A DNA stretch of 64,000 nt from Roseateles_B sp041906185 (GCA_041906185.1 JAYRJQ010000016.1:1-64000), one strand, 5' to 3'; shown: positions 7,754 through 19,120, counted from the first letter of the stretch. Translations and numbers: made by a program. The notes: a model not told the origin generated them from the letters alone.

Positions 7754-8956
7754 ATGAAGCCCAAGCGCGCCATCGCCACCGAGCAGATCCACCATCCCTA
7801 CCAGCCGCCCGAAGGCTGGGCGGCCATGCCGGTGGGGGTCTTCAAGGCCTCGACGGTCCTGTTCAAGGACACCGCGGACCTGCACACCTACCGCCCCCGC
7901 GACGGCAAGAGCTACCGCTACGGCCTGCACGGCACGCCGACGTCCTACACGCTGGCGGCACGCCTGGCCACGCTGGAGGGCGCCGAGCACTGCCTACTGA
8001 CGCCCAGCGGCCTCTCGGCCGTCACGCTGGTGAGCCTCGGCCTGCTGCAGCCGGGCGACGAGGTGCTGATCCCCGACAACGTCTACGGCCAGAACCGCCA
8101 TCTCTGCACGGGCTTCCTGCCACGCCTGGGCATCTCGCACCGCGTCTACGACCCGCTGGATGTGCCCGCCTTCGAGGCGATGCTCAGTGAGAAGACGCGT
8201 CTGGTGTGGCTGGAGGCCGCAGGCTCCATCACGCTGGAGTTCCCCGACCTCATCGGCCTGATCCGCGCCTGCAAGGCCCGCGGCATCACCACGGCCCTGG
8301 ACAACACCTGGGGCGCCGGCGTGGCCTTCCAGCCCTTCGACCTGCTGCCGGGGCGCGAGCCGGGCTTCGGCGTGGACATCTCCATGCAGGCGCTCACCAA
8401 GTACCCCTCGGGCGGCGCCGACGTGCTGATGGGCGCGGTGTACACGCGCGACCAGGCCCTGCATGACCGCCTCAACGATTGCCACGAGCACCTCGGCTAC
8501 GGCCTCGGTCAGAACGACGTCGAGCTCGTGCTGCGCGGCCTGCCGACGCTGGAGCTGCGCTACCGGGCGCAGGATGCCAGCACGCGCCAGCTCGCCCGCT
8601 GGATGCAGGCCCAGCCGCAGGTGGCGCAGGTGCTGCACCCCGCGCTGCCCGGCTCGCCAGGGCATGCGCACTGGTGCGAGTTGAGCCGCGGGGGCGCGGC
8701 CTGCCTGTTCTCCGCCGTGTTCCAGCCGCAGTACACGGCGGCCCAGGTGGATGCCTTCGTCGATGCCCTCGAGCTCTTCGGCATCGGCTACTCGTGGGCC
8801 GGCCCGATGAGCCTCGCCGTGCCCTACAACATGAGCCGCAGCCGCTCGCTGGCCTTGCCCTACGAGGCCGGCCACATCGTGCGATTCGCCCTCGGCCTGG
8901 AATCGGCCGACGATCTGCAGGCCGATCTGGCACAGGCGCTCAGGCGTCTGGGCTGA
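7754..8956 (+). CDS. metC: Cystathionine beta-lyase, PLP-dependent
   Basis: 400 residues of the Cys/Met-metabolism PLP family. Visible are YGLHGTPTSYTLAARLATLEG in the N-terminal half, LDNTWGAGV (the PLP-binding Asp), and SMQALTKYPSGGADVLMG with the Schiff-base Lys; this last form is typical of MetC-type cystathionine beta-lyases. It cleaves cystathionine to homocysteine, pyruvate and ammonia in methionine synthesis. The 3' end overlaps the stop region of the convergent adenine deaminase by 17 bp. A cystathionine gamma-lyase activity cannot be excluded by reading alone. Confidence 0.9.
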   Translation: MKPKRAIATEQIHHPYQPPEGWAAMPVGVFKASTVLFKDTADLHTYRPRDGKSYRYGLHGTPTSYTLAARLATLEGAEHCLLTPSGLSAVTLVSLGLLQPGDEVLIPDNVYGQNRHLCTGFLPRLGISHRVYDPLDVPAFEAMLSEKTRLVWLEAAGSITLEFPDLIGLIRACKARGITTALDNTWGAGVAFQPFDLLPGREPGFGVDISMQALTKYPSGGADVLMGAVYTRDQALHDRLNDCHEHLGYGLGQNDVELVLRGLPTLELRYRAQDASTRQLARWMQAQPQVAQVLHPALPGSPGHAHWCELSRGGAACLFSAVFQPQYTAAQVDAFVDALELFGIGYSWAGPMSLAVPYNMSRSRSLALPYEAGHIVRFALGLESADDLQADLAQALRRLG

Positions 8957-10019
8957 GCTCAGTCGCGGCGCCCGGGTCGAAGCCCGCCGCCGCGAAGTCC
9001 CGCGCCAGCCGGGCGCGCCAGGCGATCTTGTCGATGTCCGGCGCAAAGGAGGCCGCGAGGCTGTTGTCCAGCAGACGGTGCCATTCGCGCAGGCCCAGCT
9101 GTGGCAGCGCGCGTGCGCAGCCCTCGAGGTTGTCCATGAGGTAGCCGCCGAAATAGGCGGGGTCGTCCGCGTTGACCGTCGCGCAGAGCCCCTCGGCGAG
9201 CAGCTGCGGCAGCGGATGCTCCTCCAGGCGCGGCACCACGCGCAGCTTCACGTTGGAGAGCGGGCAGACGGTCAGCGGCGTGCCGGCCTCCCGCAGATGG
9301 GCGACGAGCGCCGGGTCCTCCAGGCAACGCACGCCGTGGTCGATGCGCTCGGCGTGCAGGCTGCGCAGGGCGTCCCAGATGTAGGCCGGCGGCCCTTCCT
9401 CGCCCGCGTGGGCCACGCGGTGCAGGCCCAGGGCGCCGGCGGCCGCGAAGGCCATGGCGAACTGCTCGGGCGGGTGGTCCCGCTCGCTGCTGTCCAGCCC
9501 GACCCCGAGCAGATCATCCCGCCACGGCTTCAGCGCCTCCAGCGTGTCCAGGGCGGCTTCCTCGCTGAGATGGCGCAGGAAGCAGGGGATGAGGCCGACG
9601 CTCAGCCCCAGCTCGCGCCGTGCACGAGATACGGCGGCGTTGAGCCCTTGCATGACCGTGGCCAGCGGCACGCCGCGGTCCGTGTGTGTCTGCGGGTCGA
9701 AGAAGACCTCGCAGCGCACGCAGCCGTCGGCCTGGGCGCGGCGGAAGTAGGCCAGCGCCAGCTCCTCGAAGTCACGCGGCTGCAGCAGCACGCCCGCGCC
9801 GGCGTAGTAGAGGTCCAGAAAGCTCTGGAGGTCCTGGAAATCGTAGGCCCGGCGCAGGGCGTCGACGTCAGGCCAGGGCAGGGTGATGCCGTTGCGCGCG
9901 GCGAGCGCGAACATCATCTCGGGCTCCAGCGTGCCCTCGATGTGCAGGTGCAACTCGGCCTTGGGCGCACGCCGGAGCAGCTCCAGCAGTGCGCCGTCAC
10001 GCAGGTGGTGTTCGTTCAT
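8940..10019 (-). CDS. Adenine deaminase of the adenosine-deaminase superfamily
   Basis: 359 residues. Zinc ligands lie in ELHLHIEGTLEPE near the N-terminus, in HAGEEG and in NADDPAYF. The stretch GVGLDSSERDHPP is the form found in the adenine deaminases related to yeast Aah1, whereas true adenosine deaminases usually have a GIDLAGDE-like sequence, so adenine to hypoxanthine is the better call. This would feed the purine salvage route to IMP, the substrate of guaB encoded 2.4 kb away. The distinction from adenosine deaminase is inference from one motif. Confidence 0.85.
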   Translation of the reverse strand: MNEHHLRDGALLELLRRAPKAELHLHIEGTLEPEMMFALAARNGITLPWPDVDALRRAYDFQDLQSFLDLYYAGAGVLLQPRDFEELALAYFRRAQADGCVRCEVFFDPQTHTDRGVPLATVMQGLNAAVSRARRELGLSVGLIPCFLRHLSEEAALDTLEALKPWRDDLLGVGLDSSERDHPPEQFAMAFAAAGALGLHRVAHAGEEGPPAYIWDALRSLHAERIDHGVRCLEDPALVAHLREAGTPLTVCPLSNVKLRVVPRLEEHPLPQLLAEGLCATVNADDPAYFGGYLMDNLEGCARALPQLGLREWHRLLDNSLAASFAPDIDKIAWRARLARDFAAAGFDPGAATELSPDA

Positions 10020-10085
10020 GGCGGTCCCCCAAGTGCAGAAGGACAGTATGGGCGCAACGCCCGCCGCCGGGTGTGACGGTTGGCG

Positions 10086-10550
10086 TCAGTCCTTGGCGGG
10101 GCCGCCGACCTTGTGGCGCATCAGGCGGCCCTTCTCGCGTTCCCAGTCCCGTTTCTTCTCGGTCTCGCGCTTGTCGTGCTGGGCCTTGCCCTTGGCCAGC
10201 GCGATCTCGACCTTCACCCGCCCGTCCTTGTAGTGCAGGTTCAGCGGCACGATCGTGTAGCCGCGCTGCTCCACCTTGCCGATGAGGCGGCGGATCTGCT
10301 CCTTCTTCATCAGGAGCTTGCGGGTGCGGTCGGCCAGCGGGCTCACGTGCGTGGACGCCGTGCGCAGCGGGTTGATGCGGCAGCCGATGAGGTACAGCTC
10401 GCCGTCCTTGATCAGCACATAGCCGTCAGGCAGCTGCACCTGGCCCTCGCGGATGGCCTTGACCTCCCAGCCCTCGAGCACGATGCCGGCTTCGTACTGC
10501 TCTTCAATGTGGTACTCGAATCGGGCGCGGCGGTTTTCAGCGATGGACAT
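10086..10550 (-). CDS. smpB: SsrA-binding protein SmpB
   Basis: 154 residues, the usual length. It starts MSIAENRRARFEYHIEEQYEAGIVLEGWEVKAIREG-type sequence, containing the family block EAGIVLEGWEVKA, and ends in a basic tail (KRDWEREKGRLMRHK) that enters the ribosome. It binds tmRNA and delivers it to stalled ribosomes in trans-translation. It is divergent from ratA across only 46 bp, an arrangement also seen in Escherichia coli and many Proteobacteria. The ssrA gene itself is not in the window. Confidence 0.97.
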   Translation of the reverse strand: MSIAENRRARFEYHIEEQYEAGIVLEGWEVKAIREGQVQLPDGYVLIKDGELYLIGCRINPLRTASTHVSPLADRTRKLLMKKEQIRRLIGKVEQRGYTIVPLNLHYKDGRVKVEIALAKGKAQHDKRETEKKRDWEREKGRLMRHKVGGPAKD

Positions 10551-10596
10551 GGAGGCTCATTCGGGCCGCGGGCGGCCAATACAATCCCGTCATTGT
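10551..10596. promoter_or_regulatory. Compact divergent promoter between smpB and ratA
   Basis: TACAAT at 10580-10585 is a good -10 for ratA and would leave a leader of roughly five bases. The opposite strand has another TACAAT (10597 down to 10592) suitable for smpB. The two form an inverted repeat ACAAT-N6-ATTGT (10581-10596), so the promoters overlap and may exclude each other. Confidence 0.5.
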
Positions 10597-11052
10597 ATGA
10601 AGCATGTGAAGAAGTCCGTTCTGCTCTGGTACACGCCCCAGGAAATGCACGACCTGGTGACGGCCATCCCGCGCTACCCCGAGTTCCTGCCCTGGTGCGA
10701 CCGCGCCGAGGTGCTGGAGACGCACGAGGACGGCGTGACGGCGCGCGTGGGCCTCTCCATCGCCGGCGTGCGGCAGTCCTTCTCCACGCGCAACACCCAC
10801 GACGGCCACGAGCGCGTGGCCATGCGCCTGGTCGACGGGCCGTTCTCGGTGCTGGAAGGCGACTGGACCTTCATCCCGCTGGCGAGCGCGCCGGGGCAGG
10901 CGCCACAGGCTTGCAAGGTCGAGTTCGAGCTGCACTACGCCTTCTCCAGCACGGCCCTCGAGGCCGTGGTGAGTCCGGTGTTCGACCGCATCGCCGCCAC
11001 CTTCGTGGACTCCTTCGTGAAGCGGGCGGAGGTGGTCTATGGCCCCCGCTGA
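10597..11052 (+). CDS. ratA: RatA/COQ10-family START-domain protein
   Basis: 151 residues from the ATG at 10597, which gives the usual opening MKHVKKSVLLWYTPQEM; extension upstream into the smpB promoter is not credible. The block IPRYPEFLPWCDRAEVL and the C-terminal FVDSFVKRAEVVYG are characteristic of the family. Homologues bind ubiquinone-like lipids (COQ10) or have been reported to block 70S ribosome association (RatA); which role applies here is not visible. The next gene, rnfH, starts 14 bp before its stop. Confidence 0.9.
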   Translation: MKHVKKSVLLWYTPQEMHDLVTAIPRYPEFLPWCDRAEVLETHEDGVTARVGLSIAGVRQSFSTRNTHDGHERVAMRLVDGPFSVLEGDWTFIPLASAPGQAPQACKVEFELHYAFSSTALEAVVSPVFDRIAATFVDSFVKRAEVVYGPR

Positions 11053-11392
11053 AGCCGGCGCCGTGCAGATCGAGCTGGTCTGGAGCCCGCGGCCGGGCTG
11101 CGTGCATGCCGAGCGCCTGGTGCTGACGCCGGGCAGCTCGGTGGCGCAGGCGTTGGCGGCCTCGTCACGTTTTGCCGAAGACCGCCCGGGCCTCGAAGCT
11201 GCGGGGGCGCTGGTGGTCGGGGTCTGGGGACGCGTGCAGGCGCTGGAGACGCCGCTGCGCGAGGGGGACCGCGTGGAGGTCTATCGCCCGCTCACGGTGG
11301 ATCCCAAGGAGGCGCGGCGCCAGCGCTACCGGGCCACGGGGCGTCGCATCGTCTCGCGTCATCGGCCGCTGGGCAACAAGTCCGGTGCCTGA
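11039..11392 (+). CDS. rnfH: RnfH family ubiquitin-like protein
   Basis: 117 residues overlapping the end of ratA by 14 bp, so the two are co-translated. The family signature VYRPLTVDPKEARRQRYR is at 84-101, after a beta-grasp region with LREGDRVEVYRPL. This is the RatB/RnfH partner that neighbours ratA in many Proteobacteria; its biochemical function is not established. A basic tail (RRIVSRHRPLGNKSGA) follows the domain. Confidence 0.93.
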   Translation: MAPAEAGAVQIELVWSPRPGCVHAERLVLTPGSSVAQALAASSRFAEDRPGLEAAGALVVGVWGRVQALETPLREGDRVEVYRPLTVDPKEARRQRYRATGRRIVSRHRPLGNKSGA

Positions 11393-11397
11393 AACGA

Positions 11398-11421
11398 CAA
11401 CGGCGCCTTGGGGCGCCGTTG
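11398..11421. terminator. Hairpin between convergent rnfH and the DUF4124 gene
   Basis: A perfect 10-bp stem (CAACGGCGCC with GGCGCCGTTG, 4-base loop) just after the rnfH stop. Neither strand has a strong T-run, so termination efficiency is uncertain. Confidence 0.5.
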
Positions 11422-11479
11422 GTCCATCTGCAGAGCGGGTGTCGGGCCGGGCCTCGATGCCCCGCGGCCACCCCACCAC

Positions 11480-12010
11480 TCAGCGGCAGTCGCTCTTGAT
11501 CACGCCCTGCACGCGCTCGCGCTCGGCGGCGCGCTGCTTGTCGTCCATGAAGCTCTGTTCGCCGGCCTCGTTCATCGTGGCGACGCGGGTGCCGGCATCC
11601 AGCAGGGTCAGGTTGTGACGGGCGCGGGTGCAGTTCTCGGCGCGCGCGGCGGCCAGCTTCTTTTCGTCGTCGGCCTTGCGGGCCTGGGCCTGCTCGGCGT
11701 CCTTCTTGGCTTTGCCCTGCTGCTCGGCGTCCTTCTTGGCCGACGCCTGCGCCGCTGCGTTGGCAGAGGCCGCAGCCGCTGCGCTCGCAGCCGCTGCCTG
11801 CGCGGAGCCGTAGGGCACGACCGATGCACGCACGCCGGGCGGACGCAGCAGCACGTCCTTCTCGGGCACGCTGGCGGGGGGCGGGAGGTCGCTGTACTGA
11901 ACCTTGCCGTTCGCGTCCTTCCATTTCCATTGCGCCTCGGCGGCCTGGCCGAACAGCACCAGCGCGCTCAGGGCGAGCAGCTGAAAGATGGGGGAGAGGC
12001 GCAACGACAT
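11480..12010 (-). CDS. DUF4124 domain-containing exported protein
   Basis: 176 residues from the ATG at 12010 (GGAAAAG nine bases upstream); a TTG seven codons earlier is less likely. It has a signal peptide (MSLRLSPIFQLLALSALVLFGQAAEAQ), then the DUF4124 core QWKWKDANGKVQYSDLPPP, which is typical of small periplasmic proteins in Betaproteobacteria. An Ala/Lys-rich helix follows (about 80-130, likely coiled coil) and a C-terminal block with CTRARHNLTLLDAGTRV and MDDKQRAAERER. Two cysteines (CTRARHN and the terminal KSDCR) could form a disulfide. Function unknown; probably envelope-associated. Confidence 0.85.
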   Translation of the reverse strand: MSLRLSPIFQLLALSALVLFGQAAEAQWKWKDANGKVQYSDLPPPASVPEKDVLLRPPGVRASVVPYGSAQAAAASAAAAASANAAAQASAKKDAEQQGKAKKDAEQAQARKADDEKKLAAARAENCTRARHNLTLLDAGTRVATMNEAGEQSFMDDKQRAAERERVQGVIKSDCR

Positions 12011-12381
12011 GTCAGTTCTTTTCCAAGTCAATCCCGCAAAGTGTAGTGCCGGGCTCCGGTCAAACCCAGATGCAAGGCCGTGCAGTTGTCAGTGAATGTG
12101 AAACCAGCTTGACGCTACCGGCCGCCTGTGTTCGTGCCAAGGCCATAGTTCACGGCAAGGGCCGGTTCGGCGGTCCTGCGCGGGCGGGGCGAGGGCCGCA
12201 AACGGGTCGCAAACGGGGCGCAAAAAGTCCGCGAAAGGCCGAGCAGCACGGGGCTTGTCGCCGCCGTGCTGGCCGTCCTGGCGCTGCATTCTCGCCCCGG
12301 ATTCACGGGGCGGCGCGCATGAGGGGCGGCAGGTCTCGCGGGACTTCCCTATAATGCCGCTTTGCGTCTGGAGCCACCCTC
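12011..12381. other. Noncoding gap upstream of guaB
   Basis: No supported gene. The left part holds the promoter side of the DUF4124 gene. An imperfect 11-bp direct repeat (GCAAACGGGTC / GCAAACGGGGC) lies at 12198-12219, of unknown meaning. The right end carries the guaB promoter. Confidence 0.6.
12350..12355 (+). promoter_or_regulatory. guaB -10 hexamer (TATAAT)
   Basis: A consensus TATAAT 26 bases before the guaB ATG, leaving a leader of about 20 bases that contains CTGGAG as ribosome-binding site. A clear -35 was not found. Confidence 0.65.
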
Positions 12382-13854
<1,473 letters not shown>

Positions 13855-13870
13855 GCCGGCAAGCTGAAGA

Positions 13871-13898
13871 CAGGGGCGACGCAGGTCGCCCCTGCTTT
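13871..13898 (+). terminator. Intrinsic terminator-like hairpin after guaB
   Basis: A perfect 10-bp stem (CAGGGGCGAC with GTCGCCCCTG, 4-base loop) followed by CTTTC, 16 bases after the guaB stop. Confidence 0.65.
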
Positions 13899-13932
13899 CA
13901 TTCCGGCCCCGCAGCCGCCCAGAACCGAAGCC

Positions 13933-15207
13933 ATGTCCGTGTCTGAAACTCCCGCCCCCGTTGCCAAGACCGAGCGCCAGGCCGGGATGCTCTTCATCAT
14001 GATCGCCGTGCTGATCGACATGATCAGCATCGGCCTCATCATCCCGGTGCTGCCGCCGCTGGTGGGCACCTTCGCCCGCACGCCGGCCGAGCACAGCCTG
14101 GCCTACCTGGCCGTGGCCTTCGCGTTCGGCATCGCCAACTTCTTCGGCTCGCCGGTGCTCGGCTCGCTGTCCGACCGCTTCGGGCGGCGCCCCGTGATGC
14201 TCATCGGCTTCTGCGGGCTGGCGCTGAGCTTCTTCGTCACGGCCGTCGCCACGGCCCTGTGGATGCTGGTGGCCGTGCGCCTCGTCAGCGGGGCCATGCA
14301 GGCCAATGCCGCCGTCGCCAACGCCTACGTGGCCGACATCAGCAAGCCCGAGGAGCGCGCCAAGCGTTTCGGCATGCTCGGCGCGGCCTTCGGCATGGGC
14401 TTCATCCTCGGCCCGGCCATGGGCGGCATCCTCGGCGACATCAATCTGCACCTGCCCTTCTTCGTGGCGGGCACGCTGGCCCTGGTGAACTGGCTGTACG
14501 GCTTCTTCGTGCTGCCGGAGTCGCTCAAGCCCGAGCTGCGCCGGCCCTTCGAGTGGCGCAAGGCCAATCCCGTGAGCGCGCTCAGCCGGCTGGGCCAGCT
14601 CAAGGGCGTCGGCGGGCTGGTGTTCGTGCTGGGCCTGAGCGGCCTGGCGCAGCTGATCCTGCACAGCAGCTGGGTGCTCTACACCACGCACAAGTTCGGC
14701 TGGGGCCCGAAGGCCAACGGCCTGTCGCTGTTCGCGGTGGGCGTGATGTCGGTCATCGTGCAGGGCTTCCTGATGCCCCGCCTGTTGAAGGCCATTCCCG
14801 CGCACAAGCTGGTGATGTGGGGCCTGGCCTCCTCGGTGCTCACCAACTCCTTCTGGGGCTGGGCGACCGAGGGCTGGATGATGTTCGTGCCCATCGTCGT
14901 CAACGTGCTGGGCTTCGCTGCCGGCACGGCGCTGCAGAGCCTCATCTCCAATGCGGCGGATGCGCGCACCCAGGGCGAGACCATGGGCGCGGTGTCCTCG
15001 CTCAACAGCGTGATGGCGGTGCTGGCGCCGGTGATCGGCCCGGGTCTCATGTACCTCGTCTCCGACGTGCCGCCGACGGACTGGCTGGCTGGCGCGCCGT
15101 TCTACTTCTGTGCCCTGCTGCAGGCACTGTCCCTGTTCTTCGCCTGGCGCCATTTCGCGCGGGCCACCCCTTCGGCCAGCGCTGCCCCGGCGCCGGCCGG
15201 CCATTGA
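13933..15207 (+). CDS. MFS transporter, TCR/Tet-type drug:proton antiporter
   Basis: 424 residues with about 12 hydrophobic segments. The first half has IDMISIGLIIPVLPPL, then the MFS motif A loop GSLSDRFGRRPVML and AYVADISKPEERAKRFGMLGAAFGMGFILGPAMGG (antiporter motif C region), the pattern of tetracycline-resistance-type exporters (TetA family). Substrate cannot be read from sequence; a native drug or metabolite exporter is likelier than dedicated tetracycline resistance. It lies between guaB and guaA, and its stop is just 12 bases before the guaA ATG, so guaA is probably co-transcribed with it. Export of purines or analogues would suit that position but is speculation. Confidence 0.88.
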   Translation: MSVSETPAPVAKTERQAGMLFIMIAVLIDMISIGLIIPVLPPLVGTFARTPAEHSLAYLAVAFAFGIANFFGSPVLGSLSDRFGRRPVMLIGFCGLALSFFVTAVATALWMLVAVRLVSGAMQANAAVANAYVADISKPEERAKRFGMLGAAFGMGFILGPAMGGILGDINLHLPFFVAGTLALVNWLYGFFVLPESLKPELRRPFEWRKANPVSALSRLGQLKGVGGLVFVLGLSGLAQLILHSSWVLYTTHKFGWGPKANGLSLFAVGVMSVIVQGFLMPRLLKAIPAHKLVMWGLASSVLTNSFWGWATEGWMMFVPIVVNVLGFAAGTALQSLISNAADARTQGETMGAVSSLNSVMAVLAPVIGPGLMYLVSDVPPTDWLAGAPFYFCALLQALSLFFAWRHFARATPSASAAPAPAGH

Positions 15208-15219
15208 GTGAGCACCACC

Positions 15220-16824
<1,605 letters not shown>

Positions 16825-16869
16825 GGCCGCGCCTGCGCTGACGCCCCCACGGCGTCGGCCGACCTCAAG

Positions 16870-16896
16870 AGGAGAGCCCCGGGCTCTCCTTTTTTT
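16870..16896 (+). terminator. Intrinsic terminator of guaA
   Basis: A ten-bp stem (AGGAGAGCCC with GGGCTCTCCT) followed by seven T; a textbook Rho-independent terminator 46 bases past the guaA stop. Confidence 0.9.
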
Positions 16897-17255
16897 CGCC
16901 CGTACGCTGGCCAGGTCGCCGGTTCACCGCAACCCGCCGTGCGCGAGGGTGGCCATCCATCGCATGCGAATGACGCAAGCTGCATCCGGTGCCGGTCGCG
17001 CCGACGGGCGGCTCAGGCGCGGGATGAACGACTCCGCGAAAGGCCGATGAACAGGGCACTCTCGCGCAGAGCCGTGCGGGTGTGCGGGTAAATACCTGTC
17101 AACATTCGCAGTGCATGGATTTGGTGAATTCATTATATTTATCATCATAAATTAATGAGTGAGGCCAGCCATGCCGATCCCGTCAGCCCCCGGCGCCCAG
17201 GTGAGGCGTTCCTGCACCGTCGCGATGTCTCGCCATGGCCGCTGCGTGGTGCGCC
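16897..17255. other. Noncoding gap upstream of the liv cassette
   Basis: The first 200 bases are GC-rich with no recognisable feature. The section 17098-17160 is sharply AT-rich against the rest of the window and holds a long inverted repeat, most likely the promoter-operator of the liv cassette. Confidence 0.6.
17130..17158. promoter_or_regulatory. AT-rich inverted repeat, candidate operator of the liv cassette
   Basis: TCATTA-t-ATTTAT-CATC-ATAAAT-TAATGA: two 12-base arms matching perfectly apart from one unpaired T, around a CATC loop. It is about 100 bp before livH. The FadR-type regulator at the far end of the cassette is the obvious candidate ligand-responsive binder, but this is inference; it could equally be part of an AT-rich promoter. 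Confidence 0.5.
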
Positions 17256-17263
17256 ATGCTTGA
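17171..17263 (+). CDS. Possible 30-residue leader ORF overlapping livH
   Basis: ATG at 17171, preceded by GTGAGG ten bases upstream, opens a 30-codon frame (MPIPSAPGAQVRRS...VVRHA) whose TGA at 17261-17263 overlaps the livH start by eight bases. livH lacks a clear ribosome-binding site, so coupled translation from this short frame would explain how it starts. The peptide itself resembles nothing I know, and it may be chance. Confidence 0.25.
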   Translation: MPIPSAPGAQVRRSCTVAMSRHGRCVVRHA

Positions 17264-18113
17264 GATCGCCGTCTATGCGCTGAGCCGCGGCGCGCTGTAT
17301 GCGCTGGTGGCCGTCGGCTTCGTGCTGGTGTTCTCGGTGGGCGGCGTACTCAATCTCGCGCACGGCACGCTGTTCATGCTCGGGGGCTACTTCACCAGCC
17401 TGTTCTACGAGCGCGTCCTGGGCGGTCGCTGGCTTGGTGGCGCCATCGCCCTCGCCGTGCTGGCGGTGTGCCTGCTCGCGGCGCTCCTGCACAAGACGCT
17501 GCTGCGGCGGCGGCCTCAGTCCACGTCGTACGCGATGGTGATGACGCTCTCGGTGGCGCTGTTCATCGAGCAGGCGCTGCGTCTCGCCTTTGGCTCGAGT
17601 GCGACCGCGGTGCCGTCCCTGCTGCCCGGCAGCGACACCTGGCTGGGCGTCCGGCTGCTGCGCCTGGAGCTGCTCCTGCTGCCCGTGTCCATGGGCCTGC
17701 TGGCCCTGCTCGGCGCCTTTCTCCGCTATCACCGCCACGGCCGCGCGCTTGTCGCCGTCGCGCAGAACCGCCAGGGGGCGACCTTGGTGGGCATCGACGC
17801 CACGGCCGTGCTCACGGGCGCGCTGGTGCTTTCCGCGGGGCTCGCGGCGCTGGCGGGGGCGGTCGTGGCCCCGCTCATCACGGTCGTCCCGACGCTCTGG
17901 GCCTACTGGCTCGTCAAGGCCTTTGCCGTCGCCATCCTGGGCGGTCTGGGCAGCCTGCCCGGGGCGGTGATGGCCGCCTTCCTGCTGAGCCTCGCCGAGG
18001 TACTGACCACCTTCGTGCTCTCGGACCAGTACGCCGATCTCGTGGCGTTGCTCGTCATCGTGTCGGTCCTGGTGCTGCGCCCCTCGGGGCTCATCGCCCG
18101 GAGAAGCGCATGA
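17256..18113 (+). CDS. livH: Branched-chain amino acid-type ABC transporter permease, LivH family
   Basis: 285 residues, about eight membrane segments. It starts MLEIAVYALSRGALYALVAVGFVLVFSVGG, the usual LivH opening (a gene-family-wide small-residue pattern), and contains VLNLAHGTLFMLGGYFT, diagnostic for the family. The ATG at 17256 was preferred to one seven codons earlier on the basis of family length. The stop overlaps the livM start (ATGA). Together with livM it forms the inner-membrane channel; homologues carry Leu/Ile/Val but also urea, amides and aromatic acids, so the substrate is open. Confidence 0.93.
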   Translation: MLEIAVYALSRGALYALVAVGFVLVFSVGGVLNLAHGTLFMLGGYFTSLFYERVLGGRWLGGAIALAVLAVCLLAALLHKTLLRRRPQSTSYAMVMTLSVALFIEQALRLAFGSSATAVPSLLPGSDTWLGVRLLRLELLLLPVSMGLLALLGAFLRYHRHGRALVAVAQNRQGATLVGIDATAVLTGALVLSAGLAALAGAVVAPLITVVPTLWAYWLVKAFAVAILGGLGSLPGAVMAAFLLSLAEVLTTFVLSDQYADLVALLVIVSVLVLRPSGLIARRSA

Positions 18114-19120
18114 GGTGCGCAGTCTCTCCGGCCCGTTCCCTTGTCGTGCGACGGGCCTGCGGGCATGTGCTGCTGCTGGCGGCGGTGCTGGCCGCGGCGG
18201 GGGCGGCGTGCTTCGGTTCCAGCGTCTACCTGCACGAGGTCCTGATCGTGGCCGTGCTGCATGCGCAGTACGCCGCCAGCTGGGACTTGTTCAGCGGGCC
18301 TACCGAGCTCGATAACTTCGGCCACGCCCTGTTCATCGGCATGGCTGCCTATGGTTCGGCCCTGCTGGGGCGGCACCTCGGCCTGTCACCGTGGCTTTCC
18401 GTGCCGGCGGGTGCCGTGGCGGCTGCCCTGCTCGGTGCGGTCATCGGCGCCCTGACGCTGCGTCTGCGCGGCCCCTACTTCTCCCTGGCGACACTGGCCT
18501 GCGCGGCGGTGGGGTTCAAGCTGGCCTATCTGCTGTCCGGCGTGACGGGCGGGGAGGAGGGGCTGTCCGGGCTGCGCACCTTCACCGGGGAGGCCCGCAG
18601 CGACCTGCTGGTCTGCCTGCTCTTCTTTTCGATGAGCATGGTCGCCATGATGGCCTTCCAGCGCTCGCGGCAGGGCCTGATCCTGCGCGCCACGCGCCAC
18701 AACGAGGAGGCCGCGCAGGCCTGCGGGCTGGATACCGCCCGCTGCAAGGTCCAGGCCTTCATGCTCAGCGGTTTCCTCGCCGGCATCGGGGGCGGGCTGC
18801 ACGGGCATACGCAGATGCAGGTGAATCCGGAGCTGCTCTCCGGCAGCCTGTGCGTGCTGGTCGTCCTGCTGGCCACCGTCGGGGGGCGTGGCACGCTGGT
18901 CGGTCCGGCCCTCGCGGCCGCGGTCCTGGCCCTGGCCAACGAGGGCCTGCGCGCCATCGAGCCCTACCGGGCCCTCATGTTCACTGGCTCGCTGATCGTC
19001 CTGGTCTGGCTGGTGCCGGATGGCCTCGTCGCCGCCGTGCGCGGGGGCTCTGGCCCGGCACGCGGCCACGAGCGCTTCCCCGAGCCTCCCGCAGGGCACG
19101 ACACCCGGGAGGCGTCATGA
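18110..19120 (+). CDS. livM: Branched-chain amino acid-type ABC transporter permease, LivM family
   Basis: 336 residues from the ATG that overlaps the livH stop. Multiple hydrophobic segments, with the LivM pattern FGHALFIGMAAYGSALL, LRLRGPYFSLATLA and GGRGTLVGPALAAAVLAL. The C-terminus is Arg/Pro-rich and hydrophilic. It overlaps livG by four bases (ATGA), so livHMGF is one translationally linked set. Confidence 0.93.
   Translation: MRCAVSPARSLVVRRACGHVLLLAAVLAAAGAACFGSSVYLHEVLIVAVLHAQYAASWDLFSGPTELDNFGHALFIGMAAYGSALLGRHLGLSPWLSVPAGAVAAALLGAVIGALTLRLRGPYFSLATLACAAVGFKLAYLLSGVTGGEEGLSGLRTFTGEARSDLLVCLLFFSMSMVAMMAFQRSRQGLILRATRHNEEAAQACGLDTARCKVQAFMLSGFLAGIGGGLHGHTQMQVNPELLSGSLCVLVVLLATVGGRGTLVGPALAAAVLALANEGLRAIEPYRALMFTGSLIVLVWLVPDGLVAAVRGGSGPARGHERFPEPPAGHDTREAS

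Noticed and set aside
12198..12219. Short direct repeat as an attachment site or integron element
   Set aside because: Only two imperfect 11-bp copies with no integrase or tRNA nearby.
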